Shown one piece after another: positions 17,478 to 27,292 of a stretch of 64,000 nucleotides of DNA. The first letter of the stretch is position 1. Every line of letters starts with the position of its first letter. The translations under genes were made by a program, and so were the position numbers. Under the pieces are notes generated by a model. It searched no databases, was not told the DNA's origin, and saw only the letters and a list, made by a program, of their open reading frames with translations. Source of the DNA: Bacillus sp. PK3_68 (GTDB taxonomy: Bacteria; Bacillota; Bacilli; Bacillales; Domibacillaceae); the NCBI RefSeq assembly GCF_003600835.1, contig NZ_NQYC01000001.1:3743001-3807000 (forward strand), given 5' to 3'.

Positions 17478-18437
17478 ATGAGTTATTTAAATATGGCAAT
17501 CATTCAAGTAGCATCACCAAGTGCGAGCTCTGATCCAGGAGAGAAAAAGAGAGAAAATCTAGAAAGAATGATGTGGCACATCGATCAAGTTTGTTTTATA
17601 AACCCGACTATTGATCTGATCGCTTTTCCAGAACTGTATTTGAGTGGAGTAGAACCTATAAAATGGAGAAAAATGGCAGAGCCAATACCAAATGGCCCGA
17701 TTGTACAAAAGCTGATAGAAAAAGCGAAACAGATAAACAAATGGCTCGTTCCAGGTTCCTTCTTTGAGCTGGGTGAAGATGAAAAAGTGTACAATACAAT
17801 GATATTAATTTCTCCTCAGGGAGAGATTGTTCTCAAGTATAGAATGGTATTCATTCCTTACCCGTTAGAGCCGTCTTCTCCGGGCAACGAATTTCCTGTA
17901 TTTGAAATCCCTCACATTGGAAAGATCGGCTTTTTGATTTGTGCGGACGGTCATTATCCGGAATCGGCGCGTAACCTTGCTTTAAAGGGAGCAGAAGTGA
18001 TTATTAAGCCTACTCTTCAAGGAGAGTGGATTGGCGGGTTGCGAAATCATACACCGGTGGCGATTACCCGGGCAATTGAAAACCAGTGTTTTGTTGTCAG
18101 CATTAATCAGCCGTCACCGGTTGGGATGGGGAATTCAGTAGCAATTGATCCAGAAGGAAGAATCATTGAAGAGTTAGGCATTGCGGAGTCTTTTACTTTC
18201 GTTCACTTAAACTTAGAGGAAGTGAGACGTGTGAGAGAAAATGGTTCCTGCGGGATGTTTGGTTTTCTAAAAATGTTAAAGGAATTTAAAGAAGAGGGAT
18301 GTAATGTGGACGAATGTTATAGAAACGGCATTGAGAATGCAGATGTATATAAAAATCTTTCCTTTCCTCATGCAAAGACGCCGGACCAGATTACTCGCTA
18401 TAAAGGCCCAAAAGAATTAAAGACTTCGTCTCACTAA
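17478..18437 (+). CDS. carbon-nitrogen hydrolase (nitrilase superfamily amidase)
   Basis: 319 residues with the Glu-Lys-Cys triad: E52 in AFPELYLSG, K120 in IVLKYRM, C155 in LICADGHYPE. The arrangement resembles aliphatic amidases and formamidases, which release ammonia from short amides; beta-ureidopropionases belong to the same superfamily. ATG with AAGGGAGAGG site. Its regulator is probably the divergent LuxR gene. Substrate cannot be fixed from sequence. Confidence 0.85.
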   Translation: MSYLNMAIIQVASPSASSDPGEKKRENLERMMWHIDQVCFINPTIDLIAFPELYLSGVEPIKWRKMAEPIPNGPIVQKLIEKAKQINKWLVPGSFFELGEDEKVYNTMILISPQGEIVLKYRMVFIPYPLEPSSPGNEFPVFEIPHIGKIGFLICADGHYPESARNLALKGAEVIIKPTLQGEWIGGLRNHTPVAITRAIENQCFVVSINQPSPVGMGNSVAIDPEGRIIEELGIAESFTFVHLNLEEVRRVRENGSCGMFGFLKMLKEFKEEGCNVDECYRNGIENADVYKNLSFPHAKTPDQITRYKGPKELKTSSH

Positions 18438-18740
18438 TTAATCAGTTTGGACACAGGCAGCTGTTTAAATGATAATCTGTCAGCTGTTTGTTAAAGTGAG
18501 CTGTTGAAACAGGCATGGCAATGATAATAGTTGTTCTGCCATGTCTGTCAGCGGCCGTTTACCTCTCTTCTTCTTCTCCATTCACCTCGCAGAGTATTTT
18601 CAAAATTCCTCCGAACTGTATCTGTCTCTTTGAAACGGAAGGTTTATAATGAATAGATCAAGGTCTTCTTCCTGAAAAATATCGATTGAATAGGGTATAA
18701 GAATAGAAAAGTGAAATCTTTCAAAAGGTGGGGAAATACA

Positions 18741-19607
18741 ATGGAACTTATTGAAAAAGCTATCAACTTTGCTGCAATCGCTCATAGGGAGCAAGTGCGT
18801 AAAGCGGCTGCTATTCCTTACATTGCTCATCCATTTGCCGTGGGGATGATGCTGCAAAAAGCAGGCTGCTCTGAGGGAGTCATTGCAGCAGGAATCCTTC
18901 ATGATACTCTGGAGGACACAGAGACCACGTATGATCAGCTAGTCACAGAGTTTGGTAGACGGGTAGCGGATATTGTGAGAGCAGCTTCAGAGCAGGATAA
19001 ATCCTTATCTTGGGAAGAGAGAAAACAGGCAACGATTGCTGCTTTGCCGTTTATGTCGAAAGAGGCACTTCAAGTTATTGTCTGTGACAAGATTCATAAT
19101 GTCCGCAGCATTCACAAGGTAATGGAAGAAGAAGGAGCGAAAGCATGGGAGCATTTTAATCAAGGAAAAAGCAATCAACACTGGTACTATTCAAATATTG
19201 TAAAACAGCTTAAGCCACGAAGAGGGGAGTTTAAGCTGATTCGTGATTTGGAAAAAGATGTGAACCGGCTATTCATTGGTAGAGAAAAACTTACAAATGA
19301 AACCATTGATTTGTTATTTGATGTACCTTATCAAGTGATAGAGGAGGAAATTCCACTTTTAGAAAAGGCTGAACTTTTGGAATTTGTTAAAGAAGTACAT
19401 GCAGAAGTAGATTTTTATTATCGAAACGGTCGAATGGACTTTGCTCTTCCGCTAATGGAAGCTTTTCAAAAGCGAGGGACCGAATTTCAAAGTAATTCGG
19501 ATGGGCCGCTCCTTTTAATGCTATACACAGCCGTTTTGCAAAAGCGGCTCGCCTGGTCTGATGATGAAGTTTATCGGTATTTTAAACGCAATGAAAAAAA
19601 GCTATAA
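18741..19607 (+). CDS. small HD-domain phosphohydrolase (MESH1/SpoT-hydrolase-like)
   Basis: 288 residues from ATG 18741 (AAAGGTGGGG site; the frame opens earlier at GTG 18711 without a site). Metal-site pattern as in ppGpp hydrolases: H15 in IAHREQ, YIAHP (H30), GILHDTLEDT (H54, D55) and VCDKIHNVRS. No synthetase or TGS domain, so it may be a single-domain (p)ppGpp hydrolase or another nucleotide phosphohydrolase. The C-terminal third (about 200-288) is not family-typical and I do not recognise it. Confidence 0.8.
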   Translation: MELIEKAINFAAIAHREQVRKAAAIPYIAHPFAVGMMLQKAGCSEGVIAAGILHDTLEDTETTYDQLVTEFGRRVADIVRAASEQDKSLSWEERKQATIAALPFMSKEALQVIVCDKIHNVRSIHKVMEEEGAKAWEHFNQGKSNQHWYYSNIVKQLKPRRGEFKLIRDLEKDVNRLFIGREKLTNETIDLLFDVPYQVIEEEIPLLEKAELLEFVKEVHAEVDFYYRNGRMDFALPLMEAFQKRGTEFQSNSDGPLLLMLYTAVLQKRLAWSDDEVYRYFKRNEKKL

Positions 19608-19648
19608 ATGATGCTGGCGATCAAATTTAGGCACTTTATATATGAAAG

Positions 19649-19680
19649 GCGCTGTTCAAATTGAGCAGCGCTATTTTTGT
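19649..19680 (+). terminator. intrinsic terminator after HD gene
   Basis: GCGCTG / CAGCGC stem with additional TTCAA / TTGAG pairing, then TATTTTTG. Confidence 0.7.
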
Positions 19681-19787
19681 TTGGAAAATGGTTCAGTTTC
19701 TTTTTCAATTTCTATCTAGAACAAAAGGTATATCGTAATAATGAAGGAAAGCCTCCAATAAAACATTTACAAAGAAGCGATAATGGC

Positions 19788-19828
19788 AAAACAACGGTAC
19801 GCAAATGAAAAGCGTACCGTTGTTTTAT
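19788..19828. terminator. bidirectional terminator
   Basis: AAACAACGGTACGC / GCGTACCGTTGTTT, 14-bp stem directly beyond the stop of the minus-strand SLH gene; T-rich on both strands. Confidence 0.8.
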
Positions 19829-21817
19829 TTAACGGGCAATATTAATTTTTTTAATATAGTCCGAATGAATATAGGAAAATTCATTTTCCAAACTATCGGA
19901 TAGAACTTTATACCAGGTTGATCCATCTGTTCCTTTAACCGTGTCAACAATGACGACTGAATAGCCGGCTGAAGGGTAAGTGAACTGCTTGGCAAAGCTT
20001 GTTCCAGCTCCGCTTCTCACATTTACCAACTGTGTGGTCAATCCGATTGAATATGGAGCAGGATTGTTAACAAAATCCTTGCCGCCCATTGCCTTATCCA
20101 GTGTATACATATGACCGGCTGCTTTGTAGCCCCAGTTTGTATCAGAAGCGTATCTTACGTTGATTCCGCTATTTTTATTGCCAAGGTGAGCGCCATTTTG
20201 ATAAAGTAACCGGCCATCTTGTGGGATAGGGATATATTTTTTGTTCAAGAAATTATTGGCAAAACTATTGATGCTGTCTTGAGGCGTTTTAAACGCATCG
20301 CCGTTCTCCGGATTATTATCCGTTACGTTCAGGCCAAACAGGTTATTTTTTTGCAACGCATTGCCGCTCATGCCGAATTGGCTTTCATTAATAGAGATAC
20401 CAAGCATTAGCAGGGCGTTAATCTTGTATTTTTGCTCGGCTGCTTTAAAATAAGAGCCCATTCCTTTTAGTTTGCTAAGCTTTGTGGCGTCCTTATATGT
20501 AGAGCCTGGCAGTTGTTCTCTTCTTGCTAACTCCTGATCAATATACCGATCTAAGTCAGCTGCAGTATAATTTGTTTTAGCACGGGCAGATAGCATGTTG
20601 AAATATTGATAAGCTGCTCCTGCTTCCCCTTGCTTCGTTCTAAAATGAACACCATCCCAGCTGTAATATTCCACCCCAGAATTCATGAATGAAGGGGCAG
20701 GGCCTACGCTGTATGTAACAAACTTATCTGTATTAAAGTTATATAAATGATGAACCAATTGGCCGTTGTTCTCTTTTGAATAATAAGCTCGACGCTTAAT
20801 CATTGGTTGAGGCAAAAGGTAGGCATCGCTGTGCTTGACAAAACCTGTTTTTCCAGCAATTTTGATTTCTATTTTTTCTGCATCCGATGTGACGTATTCC
20901 AATTCAGTTGGAGGAGTACCATAAGCTCCGGCGTCCACATTGAAATAAAAGTTTTTTAATGAAGAATCATAGATTAATGTGGCCGCATGTTCAACGGTCG
21001 GTTTAGCAACGACGATGCCGGCATTCATTTTAACGATTTGGTTGCCGGACATAATAACTTGTGCCGGATCATTTGCCATAGCCGCTGCGGCTTTTTCGTA
21101 TGTATCAAAGCTTTTAGCGCCGGTATTCAGGCTGCCGTTTGCGTCCACTGTTCCCACTCTAAATGGCCCATCCGGCTCGGGCTCTTCTTCTTTTTCAGCA
21201 ACCTTAAGCATTCGATAAATAAAAGCCGCCGCTTGTTCGCGTGTTGTGTGGCTTTTCGGTTCAAACCTAAGGGTTCCGAGATTGTTATTGTTTTTGTCAA
21301 CATTTGGAATGCCAGCGGTAATATTAAGTCCTACCATGTGAGCAATAGCTAACCGGAACATAGAGGAGGTGATTTCATTGGCGTCAGTAAAATCAAGCGA
21401 TCCTCTTATTTTCGATACTTTAAGAAAATCAAGCGAATTGTCGATCATGACGGACATTTGTTCCCGGTTGATAAAGTCATCAGGACCGAATTTCCCGTTT
21501 GAATAACCAGAAATGATCCCTGCTTGGGCTGCTGCATTGATGCTTGGTGCCAGTGTTAATGTAGGGGGAACATCAGAAAATGTTGTCGTTCCGCCACTTA
21601 AATGAAGAGCTCGCGCTAAGAAAGCAGCGAATTGTCCTCTTGTTACTTTTTCCTTTGGGGCATAGCGTCCTTCTCCGTAGCCAGAGACAATTCCTTTCTC
21701 AACCATCGCTCTCATTTCTTTTTCTAATGCACCGCTGATGTCATCTGCGGCAGAGGGAGAGGGTATAATCGGGAGAACCAACAAAAGAGTGAGGAAAAAC
21801 GTAGTTAGTTTTCTCAT
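19829..21817 (-). CDS. SLH-domain cell-wall glucosaminidase with SH3-like tail
   Basis: 662 residues from ATG 21817, chosen for its AAAGGAG site; the frame stays open 23 codons further. Signal peptide (MRKLTTFF to about residue 24), then three S-layer homology repeats (about 28-215) with SGYGEGRYAPKEKVTRGQFA and related units. After a linker region, an endo-beta-N-acetylglucosaminidase-like domain follows at about 430-590 (ISINESQFGMSG with the catalytic Glu, then NNLFGLN). A C-terminal bacterial SH3 domain (about 598-660) contains LVNVRSGAGTSF. It should be exported, attach by SLH to wall polymers and cut peptidoglycan. Single-gene unit. Confidence 0.88.
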   Translation of the reverse strand: MRKLTTFFLTLLLVLPIIPSPSAADDISGALEKEMRAMVEKGIVSGYGEGRYAPKEKVTRGQFAAFLARALHLSGGTTTFSDVPPTLTLAPSINAAAQAGIISGYSNGKFGPDDFINREQMSVMIDNSLDFLKVSKIRGSLDFTDANEITSSMFRLAIAHMVGLNITAGIPNVDKNNNNLGTLRFEPKSHTTREQAAAFIYRMLKVAEKEEEPEPDGPFRVGTVDANGSLNTGAKSFDTYEKAAAAMANDPAQVIMSGNQIVKMNAGIVVAKPTVEHAATLIYDSSLKNFYFNVDAGAYGTPPTELEYVTSDAEKIEIKIAGKTGFVKHSDAYLLPQPMIKRRAYYSKENNGQLVHHLYNFNTDKFVTYSVGPAPSFMNSGVEYYSWDGVHFRTKQGEAGAAYQYFNMLSARAKTNYTAADLDRYIDQELARREQLPGSTYKDATKLSKLKGMGSYFKAAEQKYKINALLMLGISINESQFGMSGNALQKNNLFGLNVTDNNPENGDAFKTPQDSINSFANNFLNKKYIPIPQDGRLLYQNGAHLGNKNSGINVRYASDTNWGYKAAGHMYTLDKAMGGKDFVNNPAPYSIGLTTQLVNVRSGAGTSFAKQFTYPSAGYSVVIVDTVKGTDGSTWYKVLSDSLENEFSYIHSDYIKKINIAR

Positions 21818-22123
21818 AATAGACTCCTTTCTTTCAAAAAACTTCCTATGATTTTTGTAATCTTCCATAATATGATAGTTTTTCATCTACCGATTAATCG
21901 TAACAGAAAATAAAGAACAAGATAAGGGGTCCATTCTACTATAGAAGGAAAAAGATTTAAGAAAATACAGCAATCTTTTTTTCTGTTACGGTAAAAAATA
22001 AAAGATGTTACTCATTTTTTATTTCCATGTAATTTCATAGAAAAGAAGATGAAAAGTTCAATTGCTACAATGAAAGGTAGCAATAAATAAGATACATACT
22101 ATGACGGATAAAGGAGTCCACAC

Positions 22124-22459
22124 ATGGAGGAACATGTAAAGAAGTCTTTAGAAGAATGGAAATGCGAGATTGGCGAATTGTTAAAAGATATAGATAAGGA
22201 ATATGAGGAAATCAAGCGGGAACTACAGGTGTATTCTTATAAATTCAGCATCACTAAACAAGTGATTCAGTCAACAATTAACGAAGACATTATTCGCAAT
22301 ATCCGTGAGCTTTATCATACCCCTTTTGAAAAGAGGTTTAATCAGCTAAAGGAAGAAATCAAGGATTTGGAAGAAAAGAAAAAAGTGTTTCAAATGTTCA
22401 TCGATAAGATTGACAAAGTAAAGGGAAAAGAGAGTGTGCAGGAAACTGCTCACTCATAG
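22124..22459 (+). CDS. small coiled-coil protein of unknown function
   Basis: 111 residues, highly charged, predicted helical over most of its length with heptad-like stretches (residues 5-40 and 65-100). AAAGGAG ribosome site at proper spacing. No signal peptide, cysteine motif or known domain seen. Lies alone between the divergent SLH gene and the orphan riboswitch. Confidence 0.65.
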   Translation: MEEHVKKSLEEWKCEIGELLKDIDKEYEEIKRELQVYSYKFSITKQVIQSTINEDIIRNIRELYHTPFEKRFNQLKEEIKDLEEKKKVFQMFIDKIDKVKGKESVQETAHS

Positions 22460-22750
22460 GCTGAGGAGACGTACCGGAGTTTTTCATTCTTTCTACCATT
22501 CATCACTCGTTAATGAATGTCAATGAAAGAGCCTATGTATTTTGGGGGCTTATAAGCTAAGTGAGCGTCGATGATAAAAGAGCTTGCTACGAAGAAATAT
22601 GAAGTAAGCAATAACTATAATTGGTTTTTTCGTCAAATATGAACAAGAAATGGTTAATTTATACATTGATGTTTACATTTATTTTTAGAACGATTATCAT
22701 AACCATGAGAAGGCTCTGTGACTTAAGATTTGTCAGGAATAAGCTGTATT
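22460..22750. other. gene-free stretch before the second riboswitch
   Basis: No credible gene. A 108-codon frame that starts here at 22621 is really the leader and riboswitch read as protein. No clear promoter could be assigned. Confidence 0.4.
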
Positions 22751-22754
22751 TACA

Positions 22755-22840
22755 AACGAGGATGGAAAGCTTGTCCAGAGATAAGGACGCAAAGCTAAGG
22801 GCCTGTGGCTATTTTTTAGCTATGGCCTCCTGGTTACAGA
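22755..22840 (+). ncRNA. second c-di-GMP-I-like riboswitch, apparently orphan
   Basis: Has a P2 hairpin CTTGTC-CAGA-GATAAG (22770-22785), the invariant GGACGCAAAGC (22786-22795), GGGCCTG, a TGGCTA / TAGCTA P3 hairpin and a closing GGCCTCCTGGTTAC. The P2 loop is CAGA instead of the usual GNRA. Downstream comes a hairpin at 22858-22889 and a strong terminator at 22892, but no gene follows for about 360 bases. Confidence 0.72.
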
Positions 22841-22891
22841 AAGAGGATTGGGCAAAAATCAGGGATGCTCTTTATGAGAGTACCCTGATAC

Positions 22892-22926
22892 AAAAAGGCC
22901 TGCCAATCTTTGGCAGGCCTTTTTGT
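22892..22926 (+). terminator. intrinsic terminator behind riboswitch 2
   Basis: AAAAAGGCCTGCCA / TGGCAGGCCTTTTT, 14-bp perfect stem. GGCCT in the aptamer 3' strand could compete for AGGCC here, a possible switching mechanism. Confidence 0.85.
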
Positions 22927-23285
22927 ATGACTTTCACTAAATTGTAGGGGGAAGATGCGGAATATTAAGAGGGAATTTAATTTTAAATAGATAAGTTAAC
23001 AAAAACTCTCTAAGAATAGAAGCGTTCATGCAACTATTTATCGAAGCATCAAAAAAATATGTTTTTTTAAAAGGCGCCCTCTTTGTTAAGCTGCTCTGTT
23101 AAAGTTAATTATAGAAAGCTTGCTTAAAACTTATGTTACTAATAAAAATTCAACGTAAAACAAGAGTTGTCTAATGTGCTTGATGGTCTACATTTAAAGG
23201 AAATTGAAAGCAGCGTTCATTCTTTTTGATAGATGCTATACATGTTAAAAAAGATGGCACGTTTTCTTACGAAAGGAAGGTCCGT
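22927..23285. other. gene-free stretch before the ligase
   Basis: No gene recognised. Only very short frames with stops; the sequence is AT-rich and ends with the AAGGAAGG ribosome site (23273-23280) of the ligase. Confidence 0.4.
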
Positions 23286-24785
23286 ATGACGGATTTATAT
23301 AATTGGATTTTTTGTGAAGAAGCAGATTTATCTAAAAGAGCTCTAATTACACAAACAGGGACGTACACGTTAGGAGACCTAAAGAAAAGTGTCAAAGAAT
23401 ATCATTCAATTTTGAAAGATATGGGTGATATCAAAGGGAAAAAAGTAGCGATCATTGTACCAGGGGTGGCTACTTTTTTAAGTATCTTACTAACGGTGAA
23501 CAGGTTAGGCGGAACAGTTGTCCCGATAAGCCCACTCTTAAGAAAAGAAGATTTAACTCAAATCCTAACCTTTATTGATCCGCATATCGTCTTTACAGTC
23601 AAGGAACACAACGGTTTCTATTTAGAAAAAACTGTGCGGGCATGGGCAGACTCTGTGGGTGAGGAGGTTGCGATCATTGAATCAGCCGATGGTCATGAAT
23701 GGAAAACGGAGATCATTGCTGGGAAACCAAAACGAAGGGAAGCGGACCACTCGCCTTACATCATCGGGTGTACATCCGGCAGCACGGGAACACCAAAGGG
23801 AATAATAGTTGATAGAGCCTTTTTTGAGTTTGCCGAAAGGGCACTAACTAAGGGGGCTAGCCTCTCAAAAGAAGACAAGGTTTTCCTGGTGGTTCCAACA
23901 TCGGTGTTGTATGGGCTTTGCTGGCTGCTGGCGGGGCTTCATTCTCAAATCACGATTGTTGCTACTGAATCATTTAGTTTTCCGGCAATTTTAAAACTAA
24001 TGAAGTGGAATCCTGCGAATAAACTAGTGACCAGTCCTTCGTTATTCAAAGCTTTATGTATGTTTGACAAAGTTAGTGATATATCTGTGCTTAAATCGCT
24101 AACGGAAGTAAGCTTGGCTGGGGAAATGATTACGGCCGAATTTTTTGAAGGACTTGACCCCCTACATCATTGTAAAATCACTAGTATGTATGGTCTCTCG
24201 GAATTAGGAGCCCTTATGTACACAGAGTCTGATATTCGGGAGGGAGTGGAATGGTCGTTAACACCTGGAGTGGCGTATAATTTGGAGAATCTATCCAAAG
24301 AAGGCGTAGGTGAATTACATTTTAAAACACCTTGTAAATTTCTTGGCTATTATAAATGCCCGGAGCTAACAGAAGAACTGTATAAAGAAGGCTGGTTTAG
24401 TACAGGAGATTTGGCGAAAATCACGAGTGAGCAAAAAATTAAAGTCGTTGGTCGAAAAAAAGATATGATCAAGAAAGGCGGACAACAGGTTATCCCGGGT
24501 GAAATTGAACAAATGCTAACGAAGCATGAAGCAGTAGAAAAAGCAGCGGTTTTAGGAATGCCTCATGCCATCTTTGGCGAACAAGTCATTGCTTTTATTA
24601 TTAAAAAGAAAGAAATTCCATTAAGCGAGATTTACAATTATTGTAGAGACCGTTTGGCCAGTTTCAAGGTTCCGGATAAGATTTTTATTTTGGAAGATAT
24701 TCCTTTAGTTCAAGGAAAAGTGGATAAAGTGACCTTAAAGAAAGAGGCGCAAAAATTAATTGCGAATATTGAAGAAAAGAGTTAA
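23286..24785 (+). CDS. AMP-forming acyl-CoA ligase-like enzyme (ANL superfamily)
   Basis: 499 residues from ATG 23286 (AAGGAAGG site; an in-frame TTG at 23226 has no site). ATP-binding loop GCTSGSTGTPKG (about 173-184), SMYGLSELG, the STGDLAKI hinge Asp and the late VVGRKKDMIKKGGQQVIPGEIE segment with PGEIE instead of P-x-E-I-E. The C-terminal catalytic Lys is plausible in LVQGKVDKVTLK. Activates a carboxylate via the adenylate. It precedes an aldehyde dehydrogenase, thioesterase and type III PKS, so a fatty or aromatic starter is possible; inference. Confidence 0.82.
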   Translation: MTDLYNWIFCEEADLSKRALITQTGTYTLGDLKKSVKEYHSILKDMGDIKGKKVAIIVPGVATFLSILLTVNRLGGTVVPISPLLRKEDLTQILTFIDPHIVFTVKEHNGFYLEKTVRAWADSVGEEVAIIESADGHEWKTEIIAGKPKRREADHSPYIIGCTSGSTGTPKGIIVDRAFFEFAERALTKGASLSKEDKVFLVVPTSVLYGLCWLLAGLHSQITIVATESFSFPAILKLMKWNPANKLVTSPSLFKALCMFDKVSDISVLKSLTEVSLAGEMITAEFFEGLDPLHHCKITSMYGLSELGALMYTESDIREGVEWSLTPGVAYNLENLSKEGVGELHFKTPCKFLGYYKCPELTEELYKEGWFSTGDLAKITSEQKIKVVGRKKDMIKKGGQQVIPGEIEQMLTKHEAVEKAAVLGMPHAIFGEQVIAFIIKKKEIPLSEIYNYCRDRLASFKVPDKIFILEDIPLVQGKVDKVTLKKEAQKLIANIEEKS

Positions 24786-25155
24786 TTCTTTTACATGGTG
24801 AGACGGTTTATCTTAATAAAAGCATTCCTTTTAAAAAGCTCATACATAGCTGAAGAGGAAGGAAATCAGAATGAAGTACAGGTCTCTGAAAAATCATCTA
24901 ACATTTGATTGCAAGACAACCATTTCGCTATTTCTAATAACTGAAAATATGCTAAACTAAAAAAAGTTCCACTATTCATGACACTTTTACCAAATGTAGA
25001 ATCCGCATTCCCTCTCACTTTTCGGCATAGTCTGGGGAAACATTGCCACTCATTTGCGAGTGAACGATAGATAGACAAACTGATAGGAACAGATGCCCGA
25101 TTGCTTTTTTGATAAAGCAGTATAAGTGATTATTGTTGAAAGAGGAGGAGAAACA
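24786..25155. other. gene-free stretch, possible small ORF
   Basis: No established gene. From ATG 24871 a 28-codon frame ends near 24959 and is preceded by GAGGAAGGAAA; it begins MKYRSLKNHLTFDC and may be a gene relic. The rest holds nothing I recognise. Confidence 0.3.
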
Positions 25156-26598
25156 ATGCGTTATTTAAATTACATTAATGGACAGTGGAAAGAACCAATT
25201 ACAGGGGAATACAAAGAAAATACAAGTCCTCATAATGGAGAAATTCTAGGGGAATTTCCTTCTAGCTCAAAAGAGGATGTTCAAGAAGCAGTAGCAGCAG
25301 CGAAGGAAGCGTTTTTGTCATGGAAAAAATGCTCTTCCCAAACACGGGCATCCTATCTGCGTAAGGCAGCAGCGATCTTAAGTGAAAATATAGAAGAAGT
25401 AGGGCGGGACTTGGCGCTTGAAGAAGGTAAAACACTTGCAGAATCAATTGGAGAGACACAGCGTGCCATTAGTATTCTAGAGTATTACGCAGCAGAAGGT
25501 CTTCAGCCAATCGGTGACGTGATTCCATCTGCCAATGCAGACACACTTTTATATACGAACCGTGTCCCACTTGGCCCAATTGCATTAATTACTCCTTGGA
25601 ACTTTCCAATCGCTATTCCAGTTTGGAAACTCGCACCAGCCCTTATTTATGGAAACACAATAGTGATTAAGCCAGCAGATCTTACTCCGAAGTCTGTTTA
25701 TCACGTCATGAAAGCCTTTGACGAAGCTGGGATGCCAGCGGGTGTTGTAAACTGTGTATTCGGAAGAGGGTCGGTAGTCGGCAATGAGCTTGTAGAAAAC
25801 CCGGGAATCAAAGCTATTTCTTTCACCGGCTCTAATCAGGTTGGTTTGCAAATTCAAAATCAAGCAACAGCAAATGGGAAAAAGGTGCAGTTAGAAATGG
25901 GTGGAAAAAACCCATTGATCGTACTCGCAGATGCTGATGTAGAAAAAGCTGTGAGTATTGCTATAAATGGCGCTTTTAAATCTACCGGACAAAAATGTAC
26001 GGCAACGAGTCGCGTGATTGTCGAAGAGGGAATCTATGAAGCATTTCGTGATCGTTTAGTTGAACGTACGAAAGAATTAAAAGTGGGAAATCCCCTTGAA
26101 GCAGATTCATTTATGGGACCGGCAGTATCAAAAAACCAAAGAGACGGCGTGCTAGCTATGATAGAAGCTGGCAAGAAAGAAGCGACTCTTCTGTGCGGAG
26201 GCGAGATGGCAGCGAATGAAGAGCTTGCCAGCGGTTTTTATGTGCAGCCAACCATTTTTGAAAATGTATCTCGGAATGCCCGAATTGCCAGGGAAGAAAT
26301 TTTCGGACCTGTCATTGCCTTATTCAAAGTAAAGAGCTATGAACAGGCAATTGATATGGCTAATGATACAGAATATGGTTTAAGTGCAGCTATCTGTACA
26401 AATAATCTTACCTTTGCTCATCGCTTTGCGGATGACATTGAAGCAGGGATTATTCATGTAAATTCAGAAACAGCTGGTGCTGAGCCGCAAGTTCCGTTTG
26501 GCGGCTGTAAAGCATCCAGCACGGGTTCACGCGAACAAGGCAAAACGGCAATTGAGTTTTATACACAGGTTAAAACGGTTTACATGGATCGAATGTAA
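25156..26598 (+). CDS. aldehyde dehydrogenase, 2,5-dioxovalerate (KGSA) dehydrogenase-like
   Basis: 480 residues from ATG 25156 (AGAGGAGGAG site; in-frame GTG at 25126 overlaps it). Catalytic C281 in STGQKCTATSR, E247 in QLEMGGKNP, N149 in PWNF. The end PFGGCKASSTGSREQG is typical of alpha-ketoglutaric semialdehyde dehydrogenases (YcbD-like) from sugar-acid and hydroxyproline catabolism. A clear paralog lies at 38225. The actual aldehyde here is unknown. Confidence 0.87.
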   Translation: MRYLNYINGQWKEPITGEYKENTSPHNGEILGEFPSSSKEDVQEAVAAAKEAFLSWKKCSSQTRASYLRKAAAILSENIEEVGRDLALEEGKTLAESIGETQRAISILEYYAAEGLQPIGDVIPSANADTLLYTNRVPLGPIALITPWNFPIAIPVWKLAPALIYGNTIVIKPADLTPKSVYHVMKAFDEAGMPAGVVNCVFGRGSVVGNELVENPGIKAISFTGSNQVGLQIQNQATANGKKVQLEMGGKNPLIVLADADVEKAVSIAINGAFKSTGQKCTATSRVIVEEGIYEAFRDRLVERTKELKVGNPLEADSFMGPAVSKNQRDGVLAMIEAGKKEATLLCGGEMAANEELASGFYVQPTIFENVSRNARIAREEIFGPVIALFKVKSYEQAIDMANDTEYGLSAAICTNNLTFAHRFADDIEAGIIHVNSETAGAEPQVPFGGCKASSTGSREQGKTAIEFYTQVKTVYMDRM

Positions 26599-26621
26599 TT
26601 TCTTCTTATTAAAAGAACAAG

Positions 26622-26662
26622 GAACAGCCCCTCTGACAGCTTCGTCAAAGGGGCTGTTATGT
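26622..26662. terminator. intrinsic terminator between convergent genes
   Basis: AACAGCCCCT / AGGGGCTGTT stem; usable from both sides, T run modest. Confidence 0.65.
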
Positions 26663-26727
26663 CGTAGAAAGTAGACCTCGCTTGTTTAAATCATATCGCT
26701 AGTAGCAGGTAAATAGGTAATTGATTT

Positions 26728-27144
26728 TCACTTTTTCTCCATGATCATAACAGAAGAAGTCACACTAGCAGTCAATTTCCCATTTTGTTTTAATTCTGCA
26801 GTCAGATAGGAAACCGTGCGACCGAACTTTTCTACCTTGACTTCGATGTCTACTTCGCCGGTAAAGGTAGGGCGGTGAAAAGTTGTTTGCAAGTTAATTG
26901 ACGCAAACGTTTGGTTTTCATGCAATAACGGAGTAATGGCATAAGCCATCATAATATCAGCCGCCGCTGCTACGAAACCTCCCATGATGACACCATTCCC
27001 ATTTAGCAGCCGGTCCTCAATCGACCAGGTTCCTTTTGAATACCCTTCCCCTGCTTCCACTACTTTTACACCAAGTGTTGTATCGCAGGCCGGTGGAGCA
27101 CTTTCCCCGCGGATCACTTCATTTAAATTAATCGTCTTAATCAT
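26728..27144 (-). CDS. hotdog-fold thioesterase (PaaI type)
   Basis: 138 residues from ATG 27144, chosen because AGGAGG at 27154-27159 is correctly placed; the frame extends 20 codons upstream. Hotdog signature LLNGNGVIMGGFVAAAADIMM near 46-66 and a late TASVTSSVMIMEKK. Members hydrolyse acyl-CoA thioesters. It is convergent with the aldehyde dehydrogenase gene and divergent from bpsA. Confidence 0.8.
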   Translation of the reverse strand: MIKTINLNEVIRGESAPPACDTTLGVKVVEAGEGYSKGTWSIEDRLLNGNGVIMGGFVAAAADIMMAYAITPLLHENQTFASINLQTTFHRPTFTGEVDIEVKVEKFGRTVSYLTAELKQNGKLTASVTSSVMIMEKK

Positions 27145-27165
27145 TCTTATCCATCCTCCTATGTA

Positions 27166-27181
27166 AATAAGCGCTTTCAAA
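27166..27181 (-). promoter_or_regulatory. cre-like site upstream of thioesterase
   Basis: On the minus strand TTGAAAGCGCTTATTT, matching the conserved left and central part of the CcpA cre consensus (TGAAAGCGCTT). Confidence 0.35.
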
Positions 27182-27292
27182 ACAATAAATAAACTATTCG
27201 TCAACGTATGCTAGATCTCCTGCATTAACATTAAATGAACGATCGTAAAAAGAGTGTTACATTGAATTTATACACTAGAAGGATAAATTAAT

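Noticed and set aside
22621-22947. 108-codon ORF
   Set aside because: It spans the c-di-GMP-like aptamer and the terminator hairpin; composition and lack of a ribosome site show it is RNA read as protein.
24866-25078. 70-codon minus-strand ORF
   Set aside because: No ribosome site, cysteine/serine-rich low-complexity translation, no domain.
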